Shown here: piece by piece, positions 27,331 to 37,804 of the stretch
Layout of the letters: each line of letters opens with the position of its first letter
Position numbering within the stretch: position 1 is the stretch's first letter
Source of the DNA: Chaenocephalus aceratus
Taxonomy: Eukaryota; Chordata; Actinopteri; Perciformes; Channichthyidae
Length of the DNA: 64,000 nucleotides
NCBI GenBank assembly: GCA_023974075.1
Contig: CM043787.1
Location: forward strand, 32,335,718-32,399,717
Direction: 5' to 3'
Position numbers and translations under genes: made by a program
Notes under the pieces: generated by a model
What the model was told of the DNA's origin: nothing
The model's database searches: none
What the model saw: only the letters and a program-made list of their open reading frames with translations

Positions 27331-27380
27331 TCCCTGTTAGAGCCATTTACACGTGTCCCTGTTAGAGCCATTGACAATCA
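27331..27380. repeat. Two-copy 25-bp direct repeat
   Basis: TCCCTGTTAGAGCCATT occurs at 27331 and again at 27356, a period of 25. A looser third match to the 3' part (AGCCATTTACAATCAG) lies at 27411-27426. It sits about 150 bp upstream of the initiator exon. Confidence 0.85.
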
Positions 27381-27547
27381 GCTACACGAGAGTGCCATCA
27401 TTTAGACAAAAGCCATTTACAATCAGTTAAAGAAGACTTAATTGTATATCAAATACTCTAGAATTGAAATCCTTTTCGTGTATTGTTGATGATCATCGTG
27501 AGATATCATTTCTTCTCCCTGACTCTCATCTCCTTGTTCTGCTCCAC

Positions 27548-27553
27548 AGCAGA
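27548..27553 (+). promoter_or_regulatory. Tandem (NAGNAG) splice acceptor before the sox6 start codon
   Basis: After a C/T-rich tract the sequence reads CAGCAG, with AG at 27548-27549 and again at 27551-27552. Either could be the acceptor, giving leaders that differ by three bases, with exon starts at 27550 or 27553. Both lie 5' of the ATG, so the protein from the MSSKQ start is unchanged. Only a start further upstream would show a one-residue difference. Confidence 0.6.
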
Positions 27554-27556
27554 GTT

Positions 27557-27790
27557 ATGTCTTCCAAGCAAGCCACGTCTCCTTTCGCCTCTGTGGTCGA
27601 TGGGGATGATGCCATGAGTCAGGAGCACTTGTCTTGGGAGAAAGAGGAGAGTGCCGAGGCCCATGGCACACCACAGCTGCCCCTGCACAGCCTGCTCCAT
27701 GGAAAAGCCCATCCTGATGAAATGCAGCCGCTCAGCAGCATGCCTCCAGAGAGCGATTGGGACAGTCTGGTTTCAGCCCAACAGCGCATG
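27557..27790 (+). CDS. sox6: sox6 coding exon 1 (initiator exon)
   Basis: Encodes residues 1-78, starting MSSKQATSPF and ending SAQQRM. This is the acidic, poorly structured N-terminus of SOX6, with the conserved start MSSKQATSPF and the late DWDS...QQRM block. The ATG at 27557 is chosen because it matches the family start and has a G at -3. A pyrimidine-rich tract and CAGCAG acceptor lie just upstream. The coding part is 234 nt (phase 0 at the 3' end), and the donor is ATG|GTGAGA at 27791. The middle (about residues 22-60) diverges from the mammalian protein as I recall it, as expected for this region. Some mammalian isoforms begin slightly upstream (MGR- before the usual Met). Here the in-frame codons before ATG read AGA GTT, so a longer start such as M-G-R-V-M would be possible if an upstream exon ended in ATGGG. 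That is inference. Confidence 0.96.
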
Positions 27791-30203
27791 GTGAGACAAT
27801 TCAACAGCCTTCATTTTCTTTCTTAATTTATCGCATAAGAATTGGAATAATAGAAAACAGAATAGATGAAGAAGCATATTTGAATGAAACAGTTTATGTA
27901 GAAGCAGAACCATTTTAGATATATATAAACGACTGTCTTACTGTCCTCCCTTGGGTTTTCGCGCTCCATCCCCATGTTTCACTCACGCCGTGAATCTTCT
28001 TCAATTCTGGGGTCTTCTGATAAGCAGCTCTGCCAAACACTAAACCATCAGCTATTATAAGGTTAGACAGAGGACATCTTACTTACCCTTCTAATAATGT
28101 GAATGGCTCATAAAATCGCATCATGACCGAAGTTAGGCTGTGATGCATTCTCGTTGCCATTAAAGAAACATGTCGTGTCCTCGGTGTTCCAATGTTGTTT
28201 TTCTTGTTGTGTATAAGCCACATCTGCAGCCAGACCCCAGACGCTGTACATTCTAAGTGCGGCGCTGCTTTGATGTGAGCGGAGCGAAGTAAAGCACAGG
28301 CACTTGTGGGCTATAGACATGGGATGCAGGTGGTCTGTCTGTGACAGACGGGTCTGTGGTAAAGAGACCCTGAGGGCCTCTGAAGTAGCTCAGCAGTTGG
28401 CAACTTAGACCCTCAACACCTTGGCGTTGCAGCACACACACAAGAAGAACCGACCCACACACATGAATGGCCTCTGCAGCAGCCTGCTCCTCATGATGCG
28501 CGGCTGCATGCTGACAGTGTAGCTTACTGACAGCCGAGGGAATGCTCAGGTCATGTCTTCATCTGTGGAACATTTCCTCATCTCAGTAACAGGATTCAGG
28601 TTTTCTTTTAATGATTTTATTTTGACGGGGAACTAAATACCCAAATAAATAGTTTTTTTAACACCTAAATCTAATGAATTAATTTTTAAATACTATAATA
28701 TTATTTATACTTATTTGTATAGCTCCCCTGTGTTAACATGGCAAAAGGTCAGGTCAGATATATCCTAAATGATAGGAAACTTTATAAGAAATTAAATCAC
28801 ACTTCAAAGAGAAAGTGGGAGGAAGGACGCAAAAAGAGAGTAGAGGTAAAATGGGGGACGACAGGGAGATACAGAGAGAAGAAAAGGCAAAGGCATAAGG
28901 CGAAAGGAATGAGAGTGTTGCCTTCGCTGATTACCTGACTCCACTGCTGTGCCATGCGTCTGTGTGGGCTGTGCCCTGAACCTGCGCCAGCTGATTAACC
29001 CAGCACTGCTCCACTCCCCTCAAGCACTCTCTGCTGTCTCTGCCACACTGCATAATCATCCAACACAGGGCTGGGAGGTGCAGGGTAGGCCTGTAGGTCG
29101 TGCCACCCTGGCGCTTGGTACCAGACCACCCGACACACCAATGTAACTCTGCCTGGAGCTCAACATGCAACGCAGGGATGAGACATTTTCACTGGCAACA
29201 TTCCTGCCCACATTCCTGACGTTTTATTTAAGATTGCCAGGGGATCCAGACATAGTTCTACCATTTAACCATGCTGTACTACACACAGTTATCGCTGTGC
29301 TCTTGATTAAATCTCACTTGTCCAGGATAGGCGTGTAGTATGTGTTGGATACAGGCATGTGTCATGTTTATTCCCTTCACTTTGAGGCCCAGAGTTTAAA
29401 TCAGAGCTAACTGTTCCCCCGTTAAAGGCTGCAAACTCCTGGCTGTTTAGCCACCTTCTGCTTTCTCAGACTCCAAAGACCATAATTAACACCACCTTCT
29501 GTCAGACGCAACCCTAAGCCATGGTCTGTGTGCTGACTATACACTCCTGTGTGCAGAGTATTCTTTCCCCGTCTCCCGCCCCTCACGCTCTCTCCCATTC
29601 CTCTCCCCATTTCCTTCATGTCTCTGTTTGTGCACAGGGAGCACTCAGCCAGTCAGCCAGAGACAGGACCCTTAGTTAAATACTAAACCATACACAGGTG
29701 GGACTGAAAAACAACAACAGCTCGAGACAGGACACAGATTTACGATAGCTCAAGGCACTCAGCTGAGAATAGGTCTCCACTAGAAAATGAACAAATTACA
29801 CAGCAGTCACCCTAACACAAATGTACACTCAAAAGCAATTGGAGAAATTACAGTTGGGAGGTTTCTCTGTGTAGTCTCTGCAGATGAAAAGTAAAGAGCA
29901 CATTATGGATGCCCTATGAAAGAGTACCTCATCATTTCATCTCAGTTTTTCACTTGTCATATCTAATTTACCAGCAAAGCTAGCTCTGTTGAAGACACAA
30001 AAGATGCTGTATGAAAGCCAGAGAGGACCTATTTGATATGGTTGAATCGCCCCTGAGTTGCAAAAATCGCGCAATCACTGCATTTGAATGAAAAACTGTC
30101 AAAAAGCTCAATGGAGCCCTGACAGAACACAGGAACCCACTCATCATTGAATACAAATCCCATCCCTTGTTGCCAACCCTCTCAACTTGTGTTTGTCTTA
30201 CAG
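27791..30203 (+). other. sox6: sox6 intron 1
   Basis: 2413 nt, GTGAGA donor and TTACAG acceptor, phase 0. It is unremarkable: AT-rich around 28600-28720, more GC-rich and CT-rich around 28950-29150 and 29560-29640. No repeat array or second gene is seen. Confidence 0.9.
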
Positions 30204-30414
30204 GAATCTGACAGCAATAAAGTATGTTCCCTGTACTCCTTCCGGAACAATTCCACTTCCCCACACAAGCCGGAGGAGGGGGCCCGGGAGCGAAGCGACC
30301 TGCTGAGTGGATCAGCATTTGGAACTCCGGAGCGCCGCAAAGGAAGCCTGGCAGACGTAGTTGACACGCTGAAGCAGAAGAAACTGGAGGAGATGACAAA
30401 GACAGAACAAGACG
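30204..30414 (+). CDS. sox6: sox6 coding exon 2
   Basis: Encodes residues 79-148 plus the first base of codon 149. The translation opens [15 protein letters not shown], continues with the [10 protein letters not shown] segment (about residues 95-104), and ends with [18 protein letters not shown] (117-134) followed by KQKKLEEM. The latter block is among the most conserved in SOX5 and SOX6. The basic RRKGS around Ser126 resembles a basophilic-kinase site, though no function can be claimed from sequence. The acceptor is preceded by a pyrimidine run ending TTACAG. The donor is GACG|GTATGT, so the exon is 211 nt and ends in phase 1. A long CA-rich array begins 161 nt beyond the donor. Confidence is high because identity is continuous and both splice sites preserve frame. 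Confidence 0.96.
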
Positions 30415-30574
30415 GTATGTCTCTGCATGTTTATGTGTGTGTATAATAGGGGCGTAGGTACAACTTTTTCCTTTCCAAGTGTGCCTGATCGTCCCAAATG
30501 TTCCCTCTTTCTTTCTCATAATTTTCTAGCATCCCAAAAGTCTCTTTTCCCCTGTATCTCTCCGCCTCATACTG

Positions 30575-30575
30575 T

Positions 30576-30611
<36 letters not shown>

Positions 30612-30664
30612 ACGCACGCACGCACGCACACACACACGCGCGCGCACACGCACACACACGCATG

Positions 30665-30733
<69 letters not shown>
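30575..30733. repeat. CA array with CG interruptions near the exon 2 donor
   Basis: 159 bp of alternating purine-pyrimidine, mainly CA, with CGCACG and GCGCGC interruptions in the first half and an uninterrupted CA run at the end. It starts 161 nt after the exon 2 donor. Alternating CA/CG is a known Z-DNA-prone sequence, and intronic CA repeats bind hnRNP L (established knowledge). Any effect here is untested. Confidence 0.97.
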
Positions 30734-30735
<2 letters not shown>

Positions 30736-33239
30736 GGAATACTGACGTTACAGTGTTTCCAAATTGTTCTGAACCTTTTCCAATGTGACACAAACTGTGT
30801 GGCAGTGCACCTCAGCACAAGTGTGGTCTTCTTCAGTGCCAAGGCAAACTCTCTGACAATAAAACTCATAGTGCAGACCTGACGCCAGGAACATTACCTC
30901 TTTTTATTTTGCTATACGGAACACTTTTTACGCAAGGCAGTTATTCATCAAAGTTTGCTACACATAAACAACCCTAGCCTTCTCACGTCCTATTCATCAC
31001 ACCATGAAGATTTTTTATTTTCCTACAATTGCATACAGAAAAAAAGAAGAAAAAAAGGGGATGAGACTGTTAGGTCTATGTCATATCTGCACCCAGTTTC
31101 ACCCGGCTCGGCTCTCCCTCCCACAGCCTGCAGTCTATCAAGAGTATGGCGGAAAAACAAATATTTGAAAGAGCTGCTGAAACACATCCCCCTTCTTAAT
31201 TAGGGCTGTAGTAATATAACTACATCCAATCAAATGTTAAACCCCCTTGGGAATGCATGTGTCTCATTTAGTGTCTGGGGAGCTCTTAGCTTAAGCACTT
31301 CATCAGACGAATAAATTAGACCTCTGTTAGCCTAAAAATAATTTGCCACTTCTCTTTTAAGTGTTCGTTTGGTGATCTTTGTATCAGAGCATCACGGGCC
31401 TCTCACAGAATAATCATTTAGCCACATCCTGATATGCGGACTGATAATTGTGGTGTCATTTAGATAATAAAATACAGAATAATCAGCCGTATTTACCTGA
31501 ACACCTATACATTTGAGATCATTTAGAAAAGTTTGGATTATTGGAATGAAATGACCAACAAAATAAAAGAGGTAATTGAAACATTATACATGCAAAAGAT
31601 GCCAGTGTGCATAAGCATGCCAGCATACTTGAATCAAATACTTTTCTTTATCATAATGTCCTCAGCCATTGGAAATGTAGCAAACAATATACTAAAACAA
31701 AATCCAAAGGTAAATGCCCCTGATGAATATCTAAATCTTGCAACTGGTCTTAGATCTGCCGCTGAAACCAGGACACAAGAGAATGTCGGCTCTGCCCCAC
31801 TTTACAGGACACATTTTTTGTAAAACAAATAAAGTGATTTTGTTACTGCTTCTTTATTTTCCCCTTAGGTAAGAATATATTTCACAGAGTCTTTTTTCTC
31901 TCAGAGTTGATTTTCATGGCGAGATTGCCAGTTCTCTCTTTATCGACGGCGGGCGTTATGGTAATGAGCCCCAGCTGGTGAAGGCTGGTTGTTGCAGTAA
32001 TTTAAATGGTCAAGTGCAGCTTGTAATCCAGGGCCGTATGTTAACGCAGGGAGGAGAGGGTGCTTTAGAGTGCCTTACAGCTGTTTTAATCTCCTGTTAA
32101 TAATAGAGACTTGGTCTGCCTCATGTGCTGTCTGTCATATATCATCGGCACCTAAATAAACTCCCTTGTTGAATGAAATTAGTTTGTGAGCAGGGAACAC
32201 AGCAGAAGACAAGAGCCTCAAAAAGTTCAGGATGCTATCCCCGAGCTGCAGGAACTGAGAGCTACTCGGTTCCTGAGAGCACTTGAGGAAGCCTCAGTGG
32301 TGATGATCAGTGATTACTGTAAAACGGAGGGAGAGGGACTCTTAGAGGAAAAGAAAACCTCACAGAAACCTTTGAGGAATCATAATCGGATGTCTTTGTT
32401 TATGGAGAGCGCCCCTGTTGGAAATAAAAAAGGGCTGGATTAACCGATTAAAGGACATACAAGAAGGTTGGAGAAGCCATTTGTTGTCTTAATGATGTTG
32501 CTAATGTGGCGCAAGCAACATATGAGCCAAATATATCTCTTATCTAAGCATGACAACTGTTGTGTCTAATTCTGCTGCTTCAATGCCTGCCTGGTCGGGA
32601 TCACCAAGGTCCGCTGAGACTCTTCACCATCTGCTACCATTCTTCTCTGGGCTTCCTTGTCTGGTAAAAATAGTTCATTGTACTGATGGAGTGAGGATAG
32701 ATGCTGTGACCTCAAGTGTAGAGAGAAAACAACTGGTCTATGGTACAATGTGAAACTCCACTCTAATTTATTTTAAAACTGGTTGAACATTTGCTTTGAA
32801 AAGGCTCCTGGACCTTGAATTCAAATACTGTTGAATGTCTTTATTAACGTTCTCATTCTTAGTATTGAGTTGTATTAGATGTGATTTTTTCATGTTGTGA
32901 CAAACATAGATACAATTCCAATTCAATAGTAGCTGATATGTCACCAATTTTAAAAATGAATCTGAATGGTATTGTGGGTGAGATATTGGGAACAGTTTTA
33001 GTAGGAATAAGCAGGAAAATAAAAACACTTATATTGGAGAAATGTTGTACTTCTTCCAATACTGTATGTCTCCCTTCAAAGTAAATCTGATTGGCCAGTT
33101 TCATTAACTGACCAATATGCCTAATAAACATTATAACAATAGAGATGGTGCTCTGTATATCCTCCTTCCTTCCTTCTCAATACATTTGTACCCTTTTACC
33201 CTCTTCATCCTTCCACCCTTCCTCTCCATTTCTGGTCCT

Positions 33240-33410
33240 TAAAGTGCTTTAAGTGCTTGTGACTGTGCTAATGAATGAAAATGTCCTCCCAGCAGCGAGC
33301 AGCGCATTTAGCTGAATAGTCACCTTTGCTGTAAAAGCTCTATTAGGCCCCGTTGCCAGCAGGGCTAACGATTGTGGCCCATGTTTATTTACTAGGTATT
33401 GTAAATGTAT
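33240..33410. promoter_or_regulatory. Candidate conserved noncoding element in intron 2
   Basis: Unique block with a short duplication of AAGTGCTT, GCTAATGAATG, an AGCAGCGAGCAGCGC stretch and CACCTTTGCTG. Picked by eye. Confidence 0.28.
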
Positions 33411-35377
33411 TATTTATGGATGGGTCTCCAGACAGCATTTGTCAAGAGTTAAACATGTCAGTATAAAGTATTGGGGGAAAAAGAAAAATAGCCACCATTA
33501 TAAAAACCCAAGGTGACCTTGATTTGATTCACATGCAATTAGAACAGTTTTATATAATGCACTAAAGTATGAATCAATACTGTGCAAGTCAACACAGAAA
33601 ATACTTTGTGTGTTGAGTCTTTATGATCGTCCCCCAGGCCAAGGACGGGTAAATCTGTTTAAGCTTCCTGTCTTGGCTTTTAGGGATTTCCCTGGTATCT
33701 ACTTGTTGAGTCCTTGCCAGTAAAACTAGCAACACATTAGAAGCAGTTTTGTTTAATTTATCAAGTGAGAGACATTATGTGTTCCATACAAATGCATATC
33801 AACAATTCAGTGATGTAGTTTCTTAATATTTAAGTCAAACTTTAAACAAAATGTCACAACTGCTGGTATTCAATATCACATTATGCCATTATGGCTCATT
33901 TTCCTGGATGCTGTTAAGAAAAGAGTGCTGCATAGTGAAGGAGAGCCAATAGTCTGTGAACAGTTGTGTTCTCAGGACATTTGACACAGCTGTTAAACTG
34001 AAAGTGGGCAGTCTTTCCATATATTTTGTTAGCAATAAACCATATTATCATTCACCTAATCTTTTACAGTTCTCATTGAACCAAACGCAAAAACAAATTA
34101 AATATTATTAACGTAATAAATAAAATAACAGAAAGACACTGCAGTATTTTAGAGCGGTCCGAGTAGATACAGTAGGTGTTCAAGCAAAGTACTCAACACC
34201 TGGAGCCCTTTGACAGAATCACGGCTAATTAGCTTAGCAAAAGGGGGGCATTGACACCATTCAGCCAAACTACAACTCCCTTTTAACCCCAGGTAGGAGG
34301 ATATTTAATGGCTACTAAGAAAATAATCCCCCCCTATTACAGCGGCAGGTAACCTAACCATTACTTGTGACATAAAACAGCACCACAAAGTGAGCCACTG
34401 TGAACACAGGGTTATATACGAGTACTGTACGTGTTACTGTGTTGTCAGTAAGACCTCTCTTTCTCTTCCTTTTTCTTGTATCACCTCTGCTCTATTTATA
34501 AGTGTAATCCCCCTGACGAGGTTGTGTATTATCACTGTGTAATGACTGTGCGGTAGGTTGAGTGTGGGGGAGTGATCAGCATTGTGTGCGTAGCCCCAGG
34601 TCATTATCCTCTATTACAACAGGCCATGTAATGAGATTCAGAGATGGGTGAAAGCTTTGGAAGAGAATAGGATCAGCGCTAAGCCTGTGGTCTGATTAGC
34701 ACTGATGAACTCTTGACTCTGTTGTAACACTGTCCCCTGTCAGTGTCACAGCTCCTGCTGACTCCACATGGTGGCTCACTGGAAATTGGCTGCAGGTGCA
34801 TAATAGCACCAACACATTTATTTTTAGAAATGTATTTAGTTTGAATGTAGCCTTTACAAAAAAGGTTTTCCAAAAGGATATCGCATATCATGCAATCTGT
34901 TTTATACATTATATTATAAAATAGGCACCCTTTCCCTACCCCCAAAACAGACTGATGCACCTTCTCCCCTCCTCTTTTAGCTCCCTCCCTTCTCCCCGCT
35001 CCTCTCATCCCAGCTGCCATGTCATCTGGTTCTGCTTTATCCCACCTAATTAATAGGAATCTTTGTTATAATGATCTGAGCATGAGCCTCTGACTCTATG
35101 CATATGCAATGAGGGCTGGCAATCCAGTTACCTTGGCTGCAGATTTCTAGGCACTCTTTACACATAGCTCTGCGCTGCCTCTCTCTGAGTGCAGCATCCT
35201 ACCTAGCGTTATGCCGGGACCCTCCTGGCAGGACACACACACTGGACAAACATCAGTCACGCACCAGAATCTCTCCTGTGCACCACCTCCTTTAATAATC
35301 TGTTGTTTATTCTATCAACATGATTTCAGCAAGCTACTTATCTTGATGCAAGTAATCTATTTGATCAAATAGCCGAT

Positions 35378-35379
<2 letters not shown>

Positions 35380-35428
<49 letters not shown>

Positions 35429-35462
35429 GCGTGCGTGTGTGTGTGTGTGTGTGTGCGTGCAC
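35380..35462. repeat. TG dinucleotide array (with CG interruptions)
   Basis: About 83 bp of GT repeats with a few CG steps, in intron 2. It is separated from a second TG array by about 62 bp of non-repeat sequence. Confidence 0.97.
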
Positions 35463-35519
35463 ATGGTTGCATATCCTGTATCTGTCAGTTGGGGCCTTCT
35501 TGTGCGTGTAAGTACATGT

Positions 35520-35524
<5 letters not shown>

Positions 35525-35581
<57 letters not shown>
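35525..35581. repeat. TG dinucleotide array
   Basis: About 57 bp of TG repeats, the second of the neighbouring pair in intron 2. Open frames of 89-135 codons over the pair are translated repeat. Confidence 0.97.
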
Positions 35582-35582
<1 letters not shown>

Positions 35583-36995
35583 CTCTTGGCCTGTGGGGTG
35601 GTGCAGCAGCCCAGCGGAGCAGTGCTCTGGTCTGTCACTTTTGTTTGAATAGGTAATGTAGATCTGTTCAGGCTGAAGAGACATGAGCTGGAATCGCTTG
35701 TTAGGACACATGATCAAAAGCAGCTCTCTGCTCTCTGCCAATCAACCCTCTTGTCACCCTGTGAAGCAGACGTTAAATAGATTTTTCGGCTGTATGCCGC
35801 GGGCAGCCTTCCAGCCTGACATGTGAACTTTCACAAAAAAGATACCCTGCCCCTCGCTCCTCCCTAATCTCACTTTCCCGTCCTCTTTCTTCGCGTCCAT
35901 GTTTTCCCTACCATCTTGAAACCCCAACCTGATCCAGATCAACATTTTCCCTCCTCCTATGATTTTTGTCTCCCACCCCATCTTACTCTCCAGTGACAAA
36001 GTTGCTTCTTTGCCAGGCTGAGATCAGAGCCCAGGACTAAATGGAGTGGCTGTATGAGGGGAATAGGGAGCACAGAGTGTCTGGTCCTCTGCTGAATTAT
36101 GTATTTACTATCAGTTCCAAAACAGAGCCCTCACATAACACAGGCACGTCCCCATAGGCCTTTGGAAGCCGACACAGGTTTCACTTTACACAAGCTAAGA
36201 TATAGATTTTGTTGCCCCTTTCAAAACGGGAACCCTTTCTGCTGTCTTGGTCATTCAGATGACAAAACAAGCAGCTGCTTCTTCAATGTGCCATTCTTTG
36301 CATTCAAGATCACCTTCCCTACTTCTCATATTCCGATTAGTCAACAGTAGCAACTGCTGTGGAGCATTCCATGGGCCATCTTCCCGGGTTTCAGCTGTTG
36401 AGCGTGTCCCCCTGCACCCATGCAGCACAAAACTCCCATTGTGATCCTGGCTTACTGGCTGCACAGGAACCCCTTGATAGGAGGAAACGGGTGTCTCTGG
36501 GAGACAAATCATGGCCAGGCTTGCACAGAGGCTTGTTTGTCTTTACACACTCCCACACCCACACACTAGATAGTGCAGTATCAATGGGGGGGAAATAGCA
36601 AAAATATTTATATTTGCTGTTAGAAAGAAAAACAATAGATTTGCCCCAGCGCTGTATGTGGATGACTGAGTGCTGAAATCAGCAGCAGTTTGTAATGGCC
36701 TGAGTGTTTTATGTGACACCGCACTATTTGGAGGGACACAGAGATGGTGACACGCTGACACATAAGAAGGCAGAAGCCATTAATGCTACTATATTTGTCA
36801 TTGGTCTGTGACGCTTAGAATTGGGAAATAACAGCCTGGTTCTGCTGGCTGTTAAAAGGAACATGAGGAGGGACACAAGACAAGCTGCACATAGTCAGCA
36901 CAGTGTCGGAGGAGGGGCTGAGGCGCTCAGAAATGGGGAGAACAGGGGCTATTCCACAATGGGATGGAGTGCAGTGCGAGGGCACATGTGTCCTG

Positions 36996-36996
<1 letters not shown>

Positions 36997-37038
<42 letters not shown>

Positions 37039-37048
37039 TGTGTGTGTG
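36997..37048. repeat. TG dinucleotide array
   Basis: About 52 bp of TG with one TTTG interruption, in intron 2. Confidence 0.95.
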
Positions 37049-37779
37049 AATGCCTGCAGAAGGGTTACACAGGGAGACTTGTGTGCCAGCTCAGTATCAC
37101 TGTCCTAGCTGGGGCATTCAGCTCCCAAGCATTCTCCACACATAACTTGACAAAAGAGCCGGTGTCATCTGACCAAGGATCAAAATAGTGTGAGTGTAAC
37201 TCACACCCTGGGCACAGACAGCCTCTGTGGCCTGCTAATGATTTCAGAGCACATTGCAGTCTTGTTCTGGAAGTCAGACGTGCGTCAGCCATCCAGCTAA
37301 GAGATCCGCCTTCACACAAGCAAACATGACAACTAGTGTAGATGCAGCCTATTAACATATTTGCATTGTTTTCCCTAACAGCAAGCATTGATGTCTTAGA
37401 GCAAACTTTGATGGGTGCCTTTCGAACAAAGAGATTATTTAATCAGCAGTGATGAAACAGATGTTTCCTCCCACTCAAAGCTTTTTCTTTCTCCTTGTTC
37501 AATAACATTACATGCGCCAGGAGATGAGATGAGGATGTCAGAAGCAACGAATATAAATGTGTTTTATTGCACTGCAAAGCCTGAGTGCCAATGATAATAA
37601 TTATTTGACGAACATCATGTCTCTTTGCAAGTACCTCTAGAATAATTTGTAAGTCTGCACCAGTCAGGTGGTTGATTTGCTTTAAGACAACGTCGTTAAT
37701 TGAGCTTCATGACTTTCAATTTGTAAATTGATATTATATTAAAATAAGGATTAATGCTATGTTTGGGAAAGCCTATTTT

Positions 37780-37804
37780 CTATATATATATATATGTATA
37801 TATA
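37780..37804. repeat. TA microsatellite
   Basis: About 25 bp of TA with one G interruption, in intron 2. Confidence 0.9.

Larger units (their letters stand above)
3192..27549 (+). other. Long noncoding stretch before the sox6 initiator exon (probable 5' intron)
   Basis: These 24.4 kb hold no exon I can identify. Contents are simple repeats (GA at 13201-13262, C15 at 20671-20685, AGG at 21754-21850, CAGA at 25071-25412) and AT-rich, motif-dense blocks that may be conserved regulatory elements, listed separately. Short open frames, including 129 codons on the minus strand at 9679-10068 and 108 codons on the plus strand at 17545-17871, have no recognisable domain, no codon-use signature and no good splice context. 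I saw no transposase, reverse transcriptase or terminal repeats. Confidence 0.6.

Noticed and set aside
30427..30882. Thr-His and Cys-Val repeat proteins on both strands
   Set aside because: Translation of the CA/CG array. The same applies to frames over 35334-35741, 36821-37188 and 61640-62050.
32186..32443. Plus-strand frame rich in Glu, Lys and Arg, with exon-like look
   Set aside because: No pyrimidine tract or convincing acceptor before it, and no SOX6 segment corresponds.
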